From positions 1 through 64,000 of the forward strand of contig JAQVJY010000003.1 in assembly GCA_028694915.1 (NCBI GenBank): DNA of 64,000 nt, written 5' to 3'. Position 1 is the stretch's first letter. Every line of letters starts with the position of its first letter. Positions 18,062-28,329 of the stretch are shown in pieces. The translations under genes were made by a program, and so were the position numbers. Under the pieces are notes generated by a model. That model did not search any database. It was not told the origin of the DNA and saw only the letters and a list, made by a program, of their open reading frames with translations. The stretch comes from Paludibacteraceae bacterium. GTDB lineage: Bacteria; Bacteroidota; Bacteroidia; Bacteroidales; Paludibacteraceae.

Positions 18062-19030
18062 TTAAAGACTCGTTAATAACCAAACCAAATAGATTACATA
18101 GCAGAGTAAAAACAAAGCTCCTTGCCAACGTTTTATTTTATGGGAATGATTGGAAGTTACAAAAAACAATAATAACATACTTCCTAAAGCCGCTAACGAA
18201 GCATCAATCCACAAATTTGGATAACTATTTAACGGGCGAACGACCGCACTAATACCCAACACAAAAAACACATTAAAAATATTGGAGCCTATGACATTAC
18301 CTATGGCTAAATCTGAGTTTTTCTTAAAAGCGGCTATAGCCGAGGTCGCCAATTCGGGTAAAGATGTTCCTAAAGCAACCACTGTAACGCCAATAACTGC
18401 TTGACTTACGCCCCAAACTGTAGCAATTTTTACAGCATTATCAACAATTAAATGTCCACCTATCATTAGACCTAACAATCCGAGAACCACAAGCAAAATT
18501 GCTTTCCAAATTTTCATTGGACGAAAACCTTCCTGATGTTTGTTCTTCTTATTCTTTTTCCTTTTCGCCATTCGAAGGGTGTAATACATAAAAAGAGAAA
18601 AAATAAACAATAAAATAACTCCATCACTACGCGAAATAACCGCCTGTCCATCACATAAACTAAAAAACTCAGTACCCATCACCAACACGATTAAACCAGC
18701 AAAAAGACTCAGTGGGATTTCATAACGACGGGAACTTTTTTGTGATTTGATAGGATAAATCAGCGCCGAGATACCGAGAATAATAAATGTATTGATGGTA
18801 TTACTACCCAAAATATTGGTCAGTGCTATTTCGCTCACTCCATTAATGGCAGCCATTAAATTAACCATTAATTCAGGTGCTGATGTACCAAATGCAACTA
18901 CCGTTAAACCAATAACCAAATCAGGAACATTCAAGCGTTTAGCTAAACCAGACGCGCCACTCACCAACCAATCGGCACCTAAAATCAACACCACAAAACC
19001 AACAATCAATAAACCAAAAGATAATACCAT
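18062..19030 (-). CDS. calcium/sodium antiporter (CaCA family, YrbG-like)
   Basis: 322 residues, about ten membrane helices. The two inverted alpha repeats are clear: GTSAPELMVN...NILGSN in the first half and GTSLPELATS...GNVIGSNIFN in the second, carrying the conserved acidic ion-binding residues. A basic KRKKNKKNKH loop separates the halves. Inner-membrane exchange of Na+ or H+ for Ca2+ is the family role. The ion specificity is not resolved here. Confidence 0.93.
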   Translation of the reverse strand: MVLSFGLLIVGFVVLILGADWLVSGASGLAKRLNVPDLVIGLTVVAFGTSAPELMVNLMAAINGVSEIALTNILGSNTINTFIILGISALIYPIKSQKSSRRYEIPLSLFAGLIVLVMGTEFFSLCDGQAVISRSDGVILLFIFSLFMYYTLRMAKRKKNKKNKHQEGFRPMKIWKAILLVVLGLLGLMIGGHLIVDNAVKIATVWGVSQAVIGVTVVALGTSLPELATSAIAAFKKNSDLAIGNVIGSNIFNVFFVLGISAVVRPLNSYPNLWIDASLAALGSMLLLFFVTSNHSHKIKRWQGALFLLCYVIYLVWLLTSL

Positions 19031-19074
19031 AATTTTAAACTTTTTCCAGTAAGAACTTAGCTATGCGCCAAGTG

Positions 19075-20676
19075 TTATTTTAATTTTTCTACCGCTTTTT
19101 TCACTGTCATATCGTAGCTATTCAAATAAGGGAAAAATCCTGCATCACCTAACATGGTGCGCAACACATACGATTTCAATTGACGTGTAATAATCTCTTT
19201 AGATACCGCTTTGTCACGCGCACTTCCTTTAACCCCTTTGGCTGATGCATACGTATCGAATGACGCCTGCAAATTTTGAGTATCTAAATAAGCTGATAAT
19301 GTTTTCCAATCTTTATAAGTGCTCAATTTGGCACGTTCTTTTTCGGTAAACAACAAAGCATATTGATAGATATGACCACCATTAGCTAACGCATTGAAAT
19401 AAGGTGTAAATCCAATCGTATCACGTGGCACAAATACATCGGGCATAATGCCACCACCACCATACACGGTGCGTCCACCAACTGTTTTATACGCCACTGT
19501 ATCGGTTTGATGAATACTATCTTTCGAGAAAAATTCGCCATGTAAATAACGATTTAGAATATCACTTTCGTAGTCGCTGCTATTGCCACGTTCATACGGT
19601 TTTTGAATACATCTGCCCGAAGGTGTGTAGTAACGAGCCACTGTGATACGGACTGCGGAGCCATCAGAAAAATCAACTTGTTGTTGTACCAAACCTTTAC
19701 CAAATGAACGACGACCTACAATAGTTCCACGATCATTATCTTGAATGGCACCTGCAAAAATTTCACTAGCCGAACCCGAAAACTCATCAATCAAAACCGC
19801 TATTTTCATATTTTGGCAACTACCATTTCCATTAGCATAAGAGTCGCTGCGTGGATAGGCTTTGCCTTTAACATAGACAATCAAATCGCCCTTTTTCAAA
19901 AATTCGTTCAACATATTCACAGCTGCATCCATATAACCACCAGCATTACCACGTAAATCGATAATTAACTTCTTGGCATTCGCCTTTTGAAGTTTAGCTA
20001 TGGCTGTCAAAAATTCTTTATACGTATTAGCTCCAAATTTATTAACAGAGATATAGCCAATTTCAGGCGTTACCATATAACTCACATCAATACTGTGTAC
20101 AGGAATATCGCCACGCGTAATTTTAAAACGGAGCATTTTAGGCGCATTTTGCCGTACAATGCCGAGCTGCACCACCGAACCTTTAGGGCCACGCAAGCGT
20201 TTCATCACCTTTTCATTGTTGATGGATTTGCCTACAAATAAAGTATCGTTTACTGTCACAATACGGTCACCATCACGCAATCCTGCTTTTTCCGACGGAC
20301 CGCCAGAAATCACATCTACCACATAAATCGTGTCGTTCTGCAAATTGAACTGTACGCCAATTCCGCTAAAACTACCACCCAACTCTTCGTTCACAGCCTC
20401 TAAATCAGACGCAGGAATATACGCTGAATGAGGATCGAGTTGTTTTAAAATCATCGGGATAATCGACTCTTCAATACTATCAGTTGGTACCGAATCGACG
20501 TAAGCATTATCAATAATTTGAATCAAGTCGGATATTTTATCGCCAGACGAAGCGCCATTATTCATGCCACCAATTCCTGAAAGATAAGCACCTTGGCGCA
20601 TAGCGAAGAAATTACCAATAAGAATACCTATGACTAACACACAGGCTAAAATAATAGGAATAAGTGTTTTTTTCAT
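19075..20676 (-). CDS. C-terminal processing protease (S41 family)
   Basis: 533 residues. An N-terminal membrane or signal segment (5-25), a PDZ domain (about 100-180) with SGIGVQF and GLRDGDRIVTV, then the S41 core. The Ser/Lys dyad is S302 in SGSASEIFAGA and K327 in GRRSFGKG, 25 residues apart as expected. A periplasmic tail-specific protease is inferred. The C-terminal 150 residues extend beyond the minimal protease. Next gene upstream is the dCMP deaminase, 25 nt away. Confidence 0.94.
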   Translation of the reverse strand: MKKTLIPIILACVLVIGILIGNFFAMRQGAYLSGIGGMNNGASSGDKISDLIQIIDNAYVDSVPTDSIEESIIPMILKQLDPHSAYIPASDLEAVNEELGGSFSGIGVQFNLQNDTIYVVDVISGGPSEKAGLRDGDRIVTVNDTLFVGKSINNEKVMKRLRGPKGSVVQLGIVRQNAPKMLRFKITRGDIPVHSIDVSYMVTPEIGYISVNKFGANTYKEFLTAIAKLQKANAKKLIIDLRGNAGGYMDAAVNMLNEFLKKGDLIVYVKGKAYPRSDSYANGNGSCQNMKIAVLIDEFSGSASEIFAGAIQDNDRGTIVGRRSFGKGLVQQQVDFSDGSAVRITVARYYTPSGRCIQKPYERGNSSDYESDILNRYLHGEFFSKDSIHQTDTVAYKTVGGRTVYGGGGIMPDVFVPRDTIGFTPYFNALANGGHIYQYALLFTEKERAKLSTYKDWKTLSAYLDTQNLQASFDTYASAKGVKGSARDKAVSKEIITRQLKSYVLRTMLGDAGFFPYLNSYDMTVKKAVEKLK

Positions 20677-20701
20677 CTCATAAATTCATTAATGACCACC
20701 A

Positions 20702-21118
20702 TTATTCTTCTACAAAAACCACATCAATACCAGCACGTTTGAGCAAATTTAAACCATCCATAATGCGATAATTTTCACCATACACAACCCGTTTGATACC
20801 AGCTTGAATAATCAATTTAGCACATTCGATACAAGGTGAAGCTGTTACATATAAGGTAGCTCCTTGGCTACTATTGCTAGAACGAGCCACCTTGGTAATC
20901 GCATTTGCTTCGGCATGAAGAACGTACGGTTTCGATACATTATCTTCATCTTCACAGTTATTTTCAAATCCCGATGGAGTTCCGTTGAATCCATCGGAAA
21001 TAATCATTTGATCTTTAACCAACAAGGCACCTACCTGACGGCGTTTGCAATAAGAATTCTCGGCCCATATACGCGCCATACGCATGTAGCGACGATCTAA
21101 GAGTTGTTGTTTATCCAT
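20702..21118 (-). CDS. deoxycytidylate (dCMP) deaminase family protein
   Basis: 138 residues from ATG at 21118 (MDKQQLLDRRYMRMA). The longer frame adds 18 residues unlike the family. Zinc and catalytic residues are H68-A-E70 and P95-C96-x-x-C99. The motif NGTPSGFENNCED belongs to ComE/dCMP deaminases. It would make dUMP for thymidylate synthesis. Read together with ctp on the minus strand. Confidence 0.93.
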   Translation of the reverse strand: MDKQQLLDRRYMRMARIWAENSYCKRRQVGALLVKDQMIISDGFNGTPSGFENNCEDEDNVSKPYVLHAEANAITKVARSSNSSQGATLYVTASPCIECAKLIIQAGIKRVVYGENYRIMDGLNLLKRAGIDVVFVEE

Positions 21119-21335
21119 TATAATCTTGAAATTTTGTTGCAAAAATACGCTTATTTTACCGATTTTAGGCACATTTGGTCAAAAATTATTGGGTTCAACT
21201 CGCATCCAACGCCATTTTTAACCATTATAAACGCTTATAAATAGATAAAGTAACAAAACTCAAATTCTTACATTCAAAAAATATCTATTGATAACCAGCG
21301 TTTTAAAAATTTATTAGAAAATTTTATTAGAATAT

Positions 21336-21366
21336 TTGCACGATTCAAAAAAACGTTCTATCTTTG
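21336..21366 (+). promoter_or_regulatory. promoter of tRNA-Glu and rpsT
   Basis: TTG (21336-21338), 20-nt spacer, TATCTTTG (21359-21366). It lies 36 nt before tRNA-Glu and no other promoter is seen before rpsT. Confidence 0.75.
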
Positions 21367-21401
21367 CACTCGCAAAATAAGCCACGCTTTGTTTGCAAAA
21401 T

Positions 21402-21476
21402 GGCCCATTCGTCTATCGGTTAGGACGCCAGGTTTTCATCCTGGAAAGAGCGGTTCGATTCCGCTATGGGCTACCA
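21402..21476 (+). tRNA. tRNA-Glu (TTC)
   Basis: Acceptor GGCCCAT pairs with ATGGGCT, the D arm is GTCTATCGGTTAGGAC, the anticodon stem CCAGG/CCTGG encloses TTTTCAT (anticodon TTC), and the T arm has GTTCGATTC. CCA is encoded at 21474-21476, unlike the other two tRNAs in this window. Confidence 0.96.
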
Positions 21477-21502
21477 ACTTTAACGTATAAATTTGTTCTA
21501 TA

Positions 21503-21757
21503 ATGGCAAATCACAAATCATCTATCAAAAGAATTCGACAAATCGAAAAACGTCGTTTAAATAACAGATACTACGCTCGTACTACTCGTAATGCTGTACG
21601 CAAATTGCGCACGACTACCGAGAAAACAGAAGCTGTAGATTTGTTCAAAAAAGCGTCTGCTATGTTAGATAAATTGGCTAAACGTCGTGTTATCCACAAA
21701 AATAAAGCTAGCAACTTAAAATCTAAGTTAGCTTTACACGTGAATAAATTGGCTTAA
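21503..21757 (+). CDS. rpsT: 30S ribosomal protein S20
   Basis: 84 residues, strongly basic, beginning [22 protein letters not shown] and containing [12 protein letters not shown], the family pattern. It binds 16S rRNA early in 30S assembly. It follows tRNA-Glu by 26 nt, probably on the same transcript, and is closed by a strong terminator. Confidence 0.97.
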   Translation: MANHKSSIKRIRQIEKRRLNNRYYARTTRNAVRKLRTTTEKTEAVDLFKKASAMLDKLAKRRVIHKNKASNLKSKLALHVNKLA

Positions 21758-21777
21758 TTAGCTATCACAAACAAAAT

Positions 21778-21811
21778 AAAAAGGCTTTTCCATAATTGGA
21801 AAAGCCTTTTT
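21778..21811 (+). terminator. terminator after rpsT
   Basis: 14-bp stem AAAAAGGCTTTTCC / GGAAAAGCCTTTTT with a 6-nt loop and trailing T residues. Confidence 0.9.
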
Positions 21812-21843
21812 TTATATCTTTACGGTTCAAACATCACCAGTTT

Positions 21844-22539
21844 ATGGAACAACGTATGAACCTAAAAGCGTGGGCGGAAGAGGATAAGCCACGCGAAAAA
21901 TTACTAAAGAAAGGATTAAATGCACTCAGCGATGCGGAACTACTAGCCATTTTATTGCGTACTGGCACTCGCAATGAAACGGTGGTGGAATTATCGCGAC
22001 GCCTATTGAATTCCGTATCGAACAACTTGGATGAGCTTGGAAAACTCTCTATCAACGATTTACAAAAAGGATTCAAAGGTATTGGACAAACAAAAGCCAT
22101 TACGCTTATTGCTGCTTTAGAACTCGGGCGACGTCGGAAGTTGGGACAAACATTGGAACGCACACAAATACGCGAAAGTTTAGATATTTATCACTATTTC
22201 GAACCTATTTTGGCGGATTTACCTCACGAAGAGTTTTGGATCTTACTCTTAAATCGTCATCATAAAATTATTCAAAGTGTGTGCATTAGCAAAGGCGGCG
22301 TGGCTGGTACCGTGGTAGATATTCGGCTTATTATGCGCCACGCGTTAGAACAATTGGCTTCTTCCATCGTCATTTGCCATAATCACCCTTCGGGCAATAA
22401 AAACCCAAGCGAAGGCGATCGTAAAATTACACAATCGATAAAAGAAGCTGGCCAATTAATGGAAATTCAATTGATTGATCACATTATTATTGCAGGCAAA
22501 ACCTACTATAGTTTTGCAGACGAAGGTTTATTATATTAG
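21844..22539 (+). CDS. radC: RadC/YsxA family JAB-domain protein
   Basis: 231 residues from ATG at 21844. The open frame runs further upstream, but that part overlaps the rpsT terminator. An N-terminal helix-hairpin-helix region (about 25-100) is followed by a JAB/MPN domain with H179-x-H181-P-S-G and D192, the zinc-metalloprotease motif. The historic repair role of RadC is not supported by more recent work and the substrate is unknown. proB starts 2 nt after the stop, so the two genes are coupled. Confidence 0.92.
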   Translation: MEQRMNLKAWAEEDKPREKLLKKGLNALSDAELLAILLRTGTRNETVVELSRRLLNSVSNNLDELGKLSINDLQKGFKGIGQTKAITLIAALELGRRRKLGQTLERTQIRESLDIYHYFEPILADLPHEEFWILLLNRHHKIIQSVCISKGGVAGTVVDIRLIMRHALEQLASSIVICHNHPSGNKNPSEGDRKITQSIKEAGQLMEIQLIDHIIIAGKTYYSFADEGLLY

Positions 22540-22541
22540 TT

Positions 22542-23618
22542 ATGAAACAAAAACGTATCGCTATAAAAATTGGTAGCAATGTATTGACACGTGCTAATGG
22601 CACTTTAGATATTACGCGTATGTCGGCCTTGGTTGACCAACTAGCCTTTCTACATAAACAAGGCGTTCAATTGGTTGTGATTTCCTCAGGCGCCGTGGCG
22701 TCAGGTCGCAGCGAACTGAACCTTAATAAAAAACTAGATAGCGTAGAGCAACGCCAACTCTTCTCAGCAGTAGGACAAGCCAAACTTATCAATCGCTATT
22801 ACGAGCTGTTTCGCGAACACGGAATTTCGGTGGGGCAAGTGCTCACCACCAAAGAAAATTTTGGCACACGCCGACATTACCTCAATCAACGTAACTGCAT
22901 GCGCGTGATGCTCGAAAACAACGTTATTCCTATAGTGAATGAGAATGATACAATTTCGGTTTCGGAACTCATGTTTACCGATAATGACGAATTATCAGGC
23001 ATGATTGCCTCGATGATGAATGTACAGAAACTCATTATTTTGAGTAATATCGACGGCATTTATAACGGCTCGCCTAGCGACAAGGATTCCAAAGTAATTT
23101 CTACCATCTCAAAAGATGATTACATCGATACCTACATACAAGCCTCTAAGTCGACTTTCGGAAGAGGTGGTATGTTGACCAAAACGACCATTGCCCGCAA
23201 AATTGCAGAAGAAGGTATTGAAGTAATTATTGCTAATGGAACAAAAGATGACATTCTTATCAACTTATTAGCACAACCCCACTCCACTATTTGCACGCGA
23301 TTTATGCCATCTAGCAGCAATGTTTCGAGTGTAAAAAAATGGATTGCACACTCCGAAGGATTTGCCAAAGGCGCCATTTACATCAACGAAAATGCTGAAA
23401 AAGCGCTCTGCGGCGCGAATGCCGTAAGTTTATTACCTATTGGCGTAGAGCGTATTGAAGGCGATTTTGAAAAAGATGATATTGTACAGATTATCGGACA
23501 TAAGCAGACGCTTTTAGGTGTGGGCAAAACCCAGATAGACAGCGAAAAAGCACGTAATATGATTGGTAAAAAAGGTCAAAAACCTATTATACACTACGAC
23601 TATTTATATTTAGAATAA
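22542..23618 (+). CDS. proB: glutamate 5-kinase
   Basis: Phosphorylates glutamate at the first step of proline synthesis. 358 residues: an amino-acid kinase domain (IAIKIGSNVLTRANG at the N-terminus, VVISSGAVASG, NENDTISVSEL) and a C-terminal PUA domain (about 275-358). It follows radC by 2 nt. The downstream partner proA is not in the window. The last step enzyme, proC, lies at 38919. Confidence 0.96.
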   Translation: MKQKRIAIKIGSNVLTRANGTLDITRMSALVDQLAFLHKQGVQLVVISSGAVASGRSELNLNKKLDSVEQRQLFSAVGQAKLINRYYELFREHGISVGQVLTTKENFGTRRHYLNQRNCMRVMLENNVIPIVNENDTISVSELMFTDNDELSGMIASMMNVQKLIILSNIDGIYNGSPSDKDSKVISTISKDDYIDTYIQASKSTFGRGGMLTKTTIARKIAEEGIEVIIANGTKDDILINLLAQPHSTICTRFMPSSSNVSSVKKWIAHSEGFAKGAIYINENAEKALCGANAVSLLPIGVERIEGDFEKDDIVQIIGHKQTLLGVGKTQIDSEKARNMIGKKGQKPIIHYDYLYLE

Positions 23619-23630
23619 CAAAATCCGTTA

Positions 23631-24068
23631 TTACAAAGATGTTTTTTTAGTGGTAAACAGTACATACTTACGAATAAAGAAAATCAGCGTGAACACCAAA
23701 ATCATGGCAACTATTTTGGAGAACATATAGTAAATCCCCATACAATCGGTAAGAATCCACAAGAAAAAAACATTGAGCAGCAAACCGAGCCCTCCAATAG
23801 CGGTAAACAAAATAAACTCCAACGGTTTATTTTTTACTTTCGATTGATTAAACACCCAAAACGAACATAATAAATAATTGATGCCGCCTGCACACAGTGA
23901 GGAAAACACTGATGACCATAAATAATAAATATGTGCGCATTCCGTCAGTAGATACATCAAACCTAACTCAAGCACAAAAGCGACAGAACCCACCAAGGCG
24001 TTACGAAAAAACTGCAAAAGCGTACTATTTGCACTATCCACAAACAATTTTGATAGGGTCTTGCCCAT
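23631..24068 (-). CDS. GtrA family membrane protein
   Basis: 145 residues with four predicted membrane helices and the family start FFRNALVGSVAFVLELGLMYLLTE. GtrA-like proteins are often thought to move lipid-linked sugars across the inner membrane. It is the last gene of a minus-strand run, 9 nt after the GH13 lipoprotein gene. No glycosyltransferase is next to it, which is the usual partner, so its role here is unclear. Confidence 0.88.
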   Translation of the reverse strand: MGKTLSKLFVDSANSTLLQFFRNALVGSVAFVLELGLMYLLTECAHIYYLWSSVFSSLCAGGINYLLCSFWVFNQSKVKNKPLEFILFTAIGGLGLLLNVFFLWILTDCMGIYYMFSKIVAMILVFTLIFFIRKYVLFTTKKTSL

Positions 24069-24077
24069 ATTCCCTCC

Positions 24078-26453
24078 TTATTTTAAAATCTCAAAACCAT
24101 ACGGCGGCAACTTAATTTGAATTTTTCCATCGTCTGTTTTCTTGAATTTGTTGCCAAATGTGGCGGTCAATGCTTTTGCAGAAAGTCCGTGCGCATTACA
24201 ATCAATCAAAAAAGATTTGGCTGAAGCCGAATTATTTAATAACACAATAGCCTCTTGGTCAAAGTACTTACGTGCATAAACCCACGTATTATCAGTCACT
24301 TCTAAAGTCATAAAATCACCATAAATCAAAGCCAAATTATTGCGTCTCAAATGATTCAACTCGCTCACTTGGTTAAATAAACGCTGTTCGCGCGGGTTCC
24401 AATTGGAGAATCGCATCATACGGCGACAATCGGGATCATTTGCGCCTGTCATGCCAATTTCATCGCCATAATAAATAACAGGGACACCAGGAATCGTCAG
24501 ATTGAAAGCATGAAACAAAGCCAACTTTTTATAGGCGGTGCTATCTGTAATACCAATTTCGCGTGTCCAAGCAGCCGCTTTGGAATCTTCGCCCACTTTT
24601 AAATCGCCCGAAGCCATCGCCATAAAACGAGGTTTGTCGTGATTTCCACTAATATAACCCATCAAATTATGCGCTCCATAAACTTTCAAACTACTGCGCA
24701 AAATATTACTAACACGCGTCAATGTTCCGCCACTCACGCCATTAAAAGCAGATGTAGCTTCATCAAATACATTAAAATCAAATTGGCCATCGAGCATGCC
24801 GCTGTTCACGTAACTAGCCATTAATTCTGGACTTCCGTACGATTCACCAATTTGATAGAACTTACCTTGAGGGTCATATTCTTTCAATTTATAAGTCAAC
24901 AAACGCCAATATTCTTCATTCACATGCTTGCAAGCATCGTGACGGAAACCATCAATATTAAATTCTGACATCCAAAACATAGCAGAATCCACCATCATAC
25001 TCACTACTTTAGGATTGCCAAAATCAAGCGATGGCATGAACGTATCGAACCAAGTAGTTAAGCGTTGTTCATCCCACAACTGCGTATTCATACGACCATC
25101 AGGCAAATAAAGTGGCGTGGCATATTCTGGATGATTTTTATATAATGGATGATCTTGATGCACATGATTGGCTACATAATCAAGTAGGACATTTATTCCA
25201 TGTGAGTGCGCTTCAGCCACTAATGCCTTTAATTCATCATTCGTTCCAAATCGAAAATCGACTTTAGACGAAGAAATTGGCCAATAACCATGGTAACCCG
25301 CGAATTTGGTTTTACCAACTTCAGAATAACCATAAGGTTCCATGGGGTTTTGGTTCAATGGTGACACCCACAGCGTATTAACCCCCAATTTAGTAAAATA
25401 ACCGTCTCGGATTTCTTGTTGTAAACCAGCCAAATCGCCGCCTTGATAATCAGCTTTTGGATTTACATCAGGGCGATTCATTGGGTGATCATTCGTGGGA
25501 TCACCATTTTTAAAACGGTCGACCAACATGAAATAAATAATATTGGCATATTTATCGTGACGTGTGATATTAGCCGTATTTTCTAGCACTTCGCCACGGT
25601 CGAGTGGCACCAAAATATCGTTGCTCACACCATATTGGTTGACACCCCACACACGTATATACGAACGCTCTAATTCAGATGCTTCACGTGGTAATTTAAC
25701 ACTAATGCCTTCATCTGTCAAGGTGATAAAATCGGCAGGTAAACGGTAGTTTTGCCAATAAGCATACACTTTAGTCACTTCATTGGTGAATGAAAGTTCA
25801 ATCTGTTTACGACTAAATGTCTTAGTATGCAGTATAGGAAATTCTGACTCATAACCATCAACTTGTAAAATGGAATTGAATTTACCATAACCATTGTCCA
25901 CCTTATTAGGATTCGTAGAATCGTGATTTTGTTCACCATCAATAAGCAGTTGGTACAAATAAGTGCCTGGGCTTAGATGCAATGTCACTTCGTATATACT
26001 GTCGGCATTCAGTTGTAAATCGGGCGACATGGAGGCGACCCAATTGTTCATTTGTCCTGCAATTTGTACACGTCCCAATGGTTTTCCTTGTGGGTTATAA
26101 GTGAATACATAATCTATTTTATCAGATTTGCGTGCAGGCACCGAATAAGGCACTCCCGATACCCAAAACTGAATATCTACAAATTGCGGTAAATTCTTAG
26201 GAGCCGTCACCACCAATTTCAGTTTATCGGCGGACAAAGCACACTGCACATCAGCAAAATCACAAGTGACGGAATCAATGTCTTCACATTGCGGAATAAA
26301 ATCTTGCGTGTAAATCTGATTGTCGCCTTCACTAAGCGTTAACAACGAATTAAGACCAACCACTTTACCTGAATCGGCTGGTAAATAGAGTGCTGGCTGG
26401 GAACACGCCACAGCTACCAACATCAGAACGGAACTAAAAACTATTTTTTTCAT
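24078..26453 (-). CDS. surface GH13 alpha-amylase lipoprotein
   Basis: 791 residues. Lipobox VAVAC with C17. An N-terminal beta region (to about 115) precedes a CBM48/E-set-like domain (about 115-200, VQIAGQMNNW) and further beta domains. The GH13 barrel starts near 300: catalytic D506 in GFRHDACKH, acid/base E537 in QIGESYG, and D606 in GNHDKPR. The lipoprotein signal suggests anchoring to the outer membrane, where it would cut starch or maltodextrins, as SusG does. It lacks SusC/SusD neighbours. 22 nt separate it from the next GH13 gene. Confidence 0.92.
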   Translation of the reverse strand: MKKIVFSSVLMLVAVACSQPALYLPADSGKVVGLNSLLTLSEGDNQIYTQDFIPQCEDIDSVTCDFADVQCALSADKLKLVVTAPKNLPQFVDIQFWVSGVPYSVPARKSDKIDYVFTYNPQGKPLGRVQIAGQMNNWVASMSPDLQLNADSIYEVTLHLSPGTYLYQLLIDGEQNHDSTNPNKVDNGYGKFNSILQVDGYESEFPILHTKTFSRKQIELSFTNEVTKVYAYWQNYRLPADFITLTDEGISVKLPREASELERSYIRVWGVNQYGVSNDILVPLDRGEVLENTANITRHDKYANIIYFMLVDRFKNGDPTNDHPMNRPDVNPKADYQGGDLAGLQQEIRDGYFTKLGVNTLWVSPLNQNPMEPYGYSEVGKTKFAGYHGYWPISSSKVDFRFGTNDELKALVAEAHSHGINVLLDYVANHVHQDHPLYKNHPEYATPLYLPDGRMNTQLWDEQRLTTWFDTFMPSLDFGNPKVVSMMVDSAMFWMSEFNIDGFRHDACKHVNEEYWRLLTYKLKEYDPQGKFYQIGESYGSPELMASYVNSGMLDGQFDFNVFDEATSAFNGVSGGTLTRVSNILRSSLKVYGAHNLMGYISGNHDKPRFMAMASGDLKVGEDSKAAAWTREIGITDSTAYKKLALFHAFNLTIPGVPVIYYGDEIGMTGANDPDCRRMMRFSNWNPREQRLFNQVSELNHLRRNNLALIYGDFMTLEVTDNTWVYARKYFDQEAIVLLNNSASAKSFLIDCNAHGLSAKALTATFGNKFKKTDDGKIQIKLPPYGFEILK

Positions 26454-26475
26454 AATAGATAATGATATGATAAAT

Positions 26476-28323
26476 TTACTGAATGTCTAACACTAAAACT
26501 GTTTTAGCTGGAAGTAATATCGTTTTATTCAATTCTACAGATTCACGAGTTGTTACCTCAATGGCTTTTTTGCCTTGAATCTGCATTTCATCAAAACGCG
26601 CTAAATCGAGTTGTTTGTCTTCTTTGTTATTATTGGCCACCACCATAACGGTTTTATGGTCATCGTAACGAAAATAGACATAAATACCATCATACGGAAT
26701 AAATTGTTTCATGCGACCAGTCTGCAACGCTGGCGATTGTTTACGAAAATCCAAAAGTGTTTTCAAATAAGTAAATATTTCCTGTTCAGTTTTTGTTCGT
26801 TGTGAAACCTCAAAAGCATTGCGCGTATCGGTAGCCCAACCTCCAGGAAAATCGAAACGATGGCCTTCATAATTCCCAGCAATACCATCGAGCATAATTT
26901 CGGTTCCATAATAAATTTGAGGATAACCACGTGTTGTGCAAAGCATTGCTAAAGCCATTTTGTAAATAGAAATATCACCTTTGGCAACCGTTGCATAACG
27001 ATTGATATCGTGATTATCCAAGAAATTCATCACTAAATTGGGATTGGCATAGACAAAATCTTGGGCATAATGGTTATAAAAACGAATCATACCTTTATCC
27101 CATGATTCATTTTCTGTAAAAGCGGTTTCAAACACATCTTTCAGCACAAAATCCATCACACTTTGCAAATGCGAATCAAAGCCATCTTTATTATTGTTAC
27201 CCGATTGATAATAGGCAATTTCGGCTGGAATTTTTACCCAACACTCACCCACAACATTCATCTGTTTATATTCGTCGCGAATACGTTGAATAAACCGAGC
27301 TGCCGTGCGAATATTGTTATAAGGATACGTATCTACACGCATACCATCAATGTTCGCCAATTCAATCCAATAAATATACACTTGAGATAAATAATCGAAC
27401 AACAAAGGATTTTCCAGATTCAAATCGGGCATATTAGGAGCAAACCAACCTTTAGCTAATCGAGTTCTATCAAACTCGGAAGCGTGCGGATCCGTCCAAG
27501 CGGTCATGCGATAATTAGAGCCTGTATACGAATCCCAGCGATTGAACCAATCTTTTGCGGGCACATCTTTGTTCCACCAGTGAGCCGCTCCACAATGATT
27601 TGGCACCACATCAATTAATAATTTGAGTTGGTGTTTGTGACATTCATCAGATAATTTACGATAATCGTCAGCGGTTCCAAGGCGTGGGTCAATTTTATAA
27701 TAATCGCCACACGCGTAATGATGATAAGAATAATTGGAATCGTTATTGTCAAAAAAAGGCGTCGGCCAAACAGCCGTGCAGCCCAGTTCGGCGATGTGAG
27801 GTAAATGATTAATAATCCCCTGAATGTCGCCACCATGACGTGCACCTAAATCATTACGATTGACAGTTTGTACATAACCTTTCACATTATCATTGGCAGG
27901 ATTTCCGTTTGCAAAACGATCGGGCATAAGCAAGTAAATAGCATCAGCCGATGTGAAACTTGCACGGTCGGCCGAACCATCGCGACGCGCTTTGAATTCG
28001 TAATTAACGACTTGTTTTTTACAACCATTTTTGATAATCAGCCGATACACGCCAGGAGTAACACGAGCCGTATTGACATATACAAACAAAAAGTTAGGAT
28101 TGTCTGTTTTTTCAATACGTGAAATAGCAATTGCGCCATCTGCAAAACTCACTTCACACTGTGCCACATTACTGCCGTGCAACATCAGTTGCAATTCCGT
28201 ATTAGCCATGCCAGACCACCACGAAAGTGGTTCCACACGGTCAACCAGTACAGGCGCTTTAGCAAAAGACACTAAAGCTGATAAACTAAATACCAAACAA
28301 ACGATTATTTTTTTCATACGCAA
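26476..28323 (-). CDS. periplasmic GH13 neopullulanase / cyclomaltodextrinase (SusA-like)
   Basis: 615 residues. The signal peptide has no lipobox cysteine at its end (LVSFAKAP), so it is probably soluble in the periplasm. N-terminal cyclomaltodextrinase-type beta domain, then the GH13 barrel with D331 (DGMRVD), E360 (VGECWV) and D439 (LDNHD), and a C-terminal beta domain. Expected to cut oligosaccharides imported from the surface. A second ATG two codons downstream is an equally good start. Separated by only 6 nt from the MFS transporter gene. Confidence 0.93.
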   Translation of the reverse strand: MRMKKIIVCLVFSLSALVSFAKAPVLVDRVEPLSWWSGMANTELQLMLHGSNVAQCEVSFADGAIAISRIEKTDNPNFLFVYVNTARVTPGVYRLIIKNGCKKQVVNYEFKARRDGSADRASFTSADAIYLLMPDRFANGNPANDNVKGYVQTVNRNDLGARHGGDIQGIINHLPHIAELGCTAVWPTPFFDNNDSNYSYHHYACGDYYKIDPRLGTADDYRKLSDECHKHQLKLLIDVVPNHCGAAHWWNKDVPAKDWFNRWDSYTGSNYRMTAWTDPHASEFDRTRLAKGWFAPNMPDLNLENPLLFDYLSQVYIYWIELANIDGMRVDTYPYNNIRTAARFIQRIRDEYKQMNVVGECWVKIPAEIAYYQSGNNNKDGFDSHLQSVMDFVLKDVFETAFTENESWDKGMIRFYNHYAQDFVYANPNLVMNFLDNHDINRYATVAKGDISIYKMALAMLCTTRGYPQIYYGTEIMLDGIAGNYEGHRFDFPGGWATDTRNAFEVSQRTKTEQEIFTYLKTLLDFRKQSPALQTGRMKQFIPYDGIYVYFRYDDHKTVMVVANNNKEDKQLDLARFDEMQIQGKKAIEVTTRESVELNKTILLPAKTVLVLDIQ

Positions 28324-28329
28324 TCAAAA

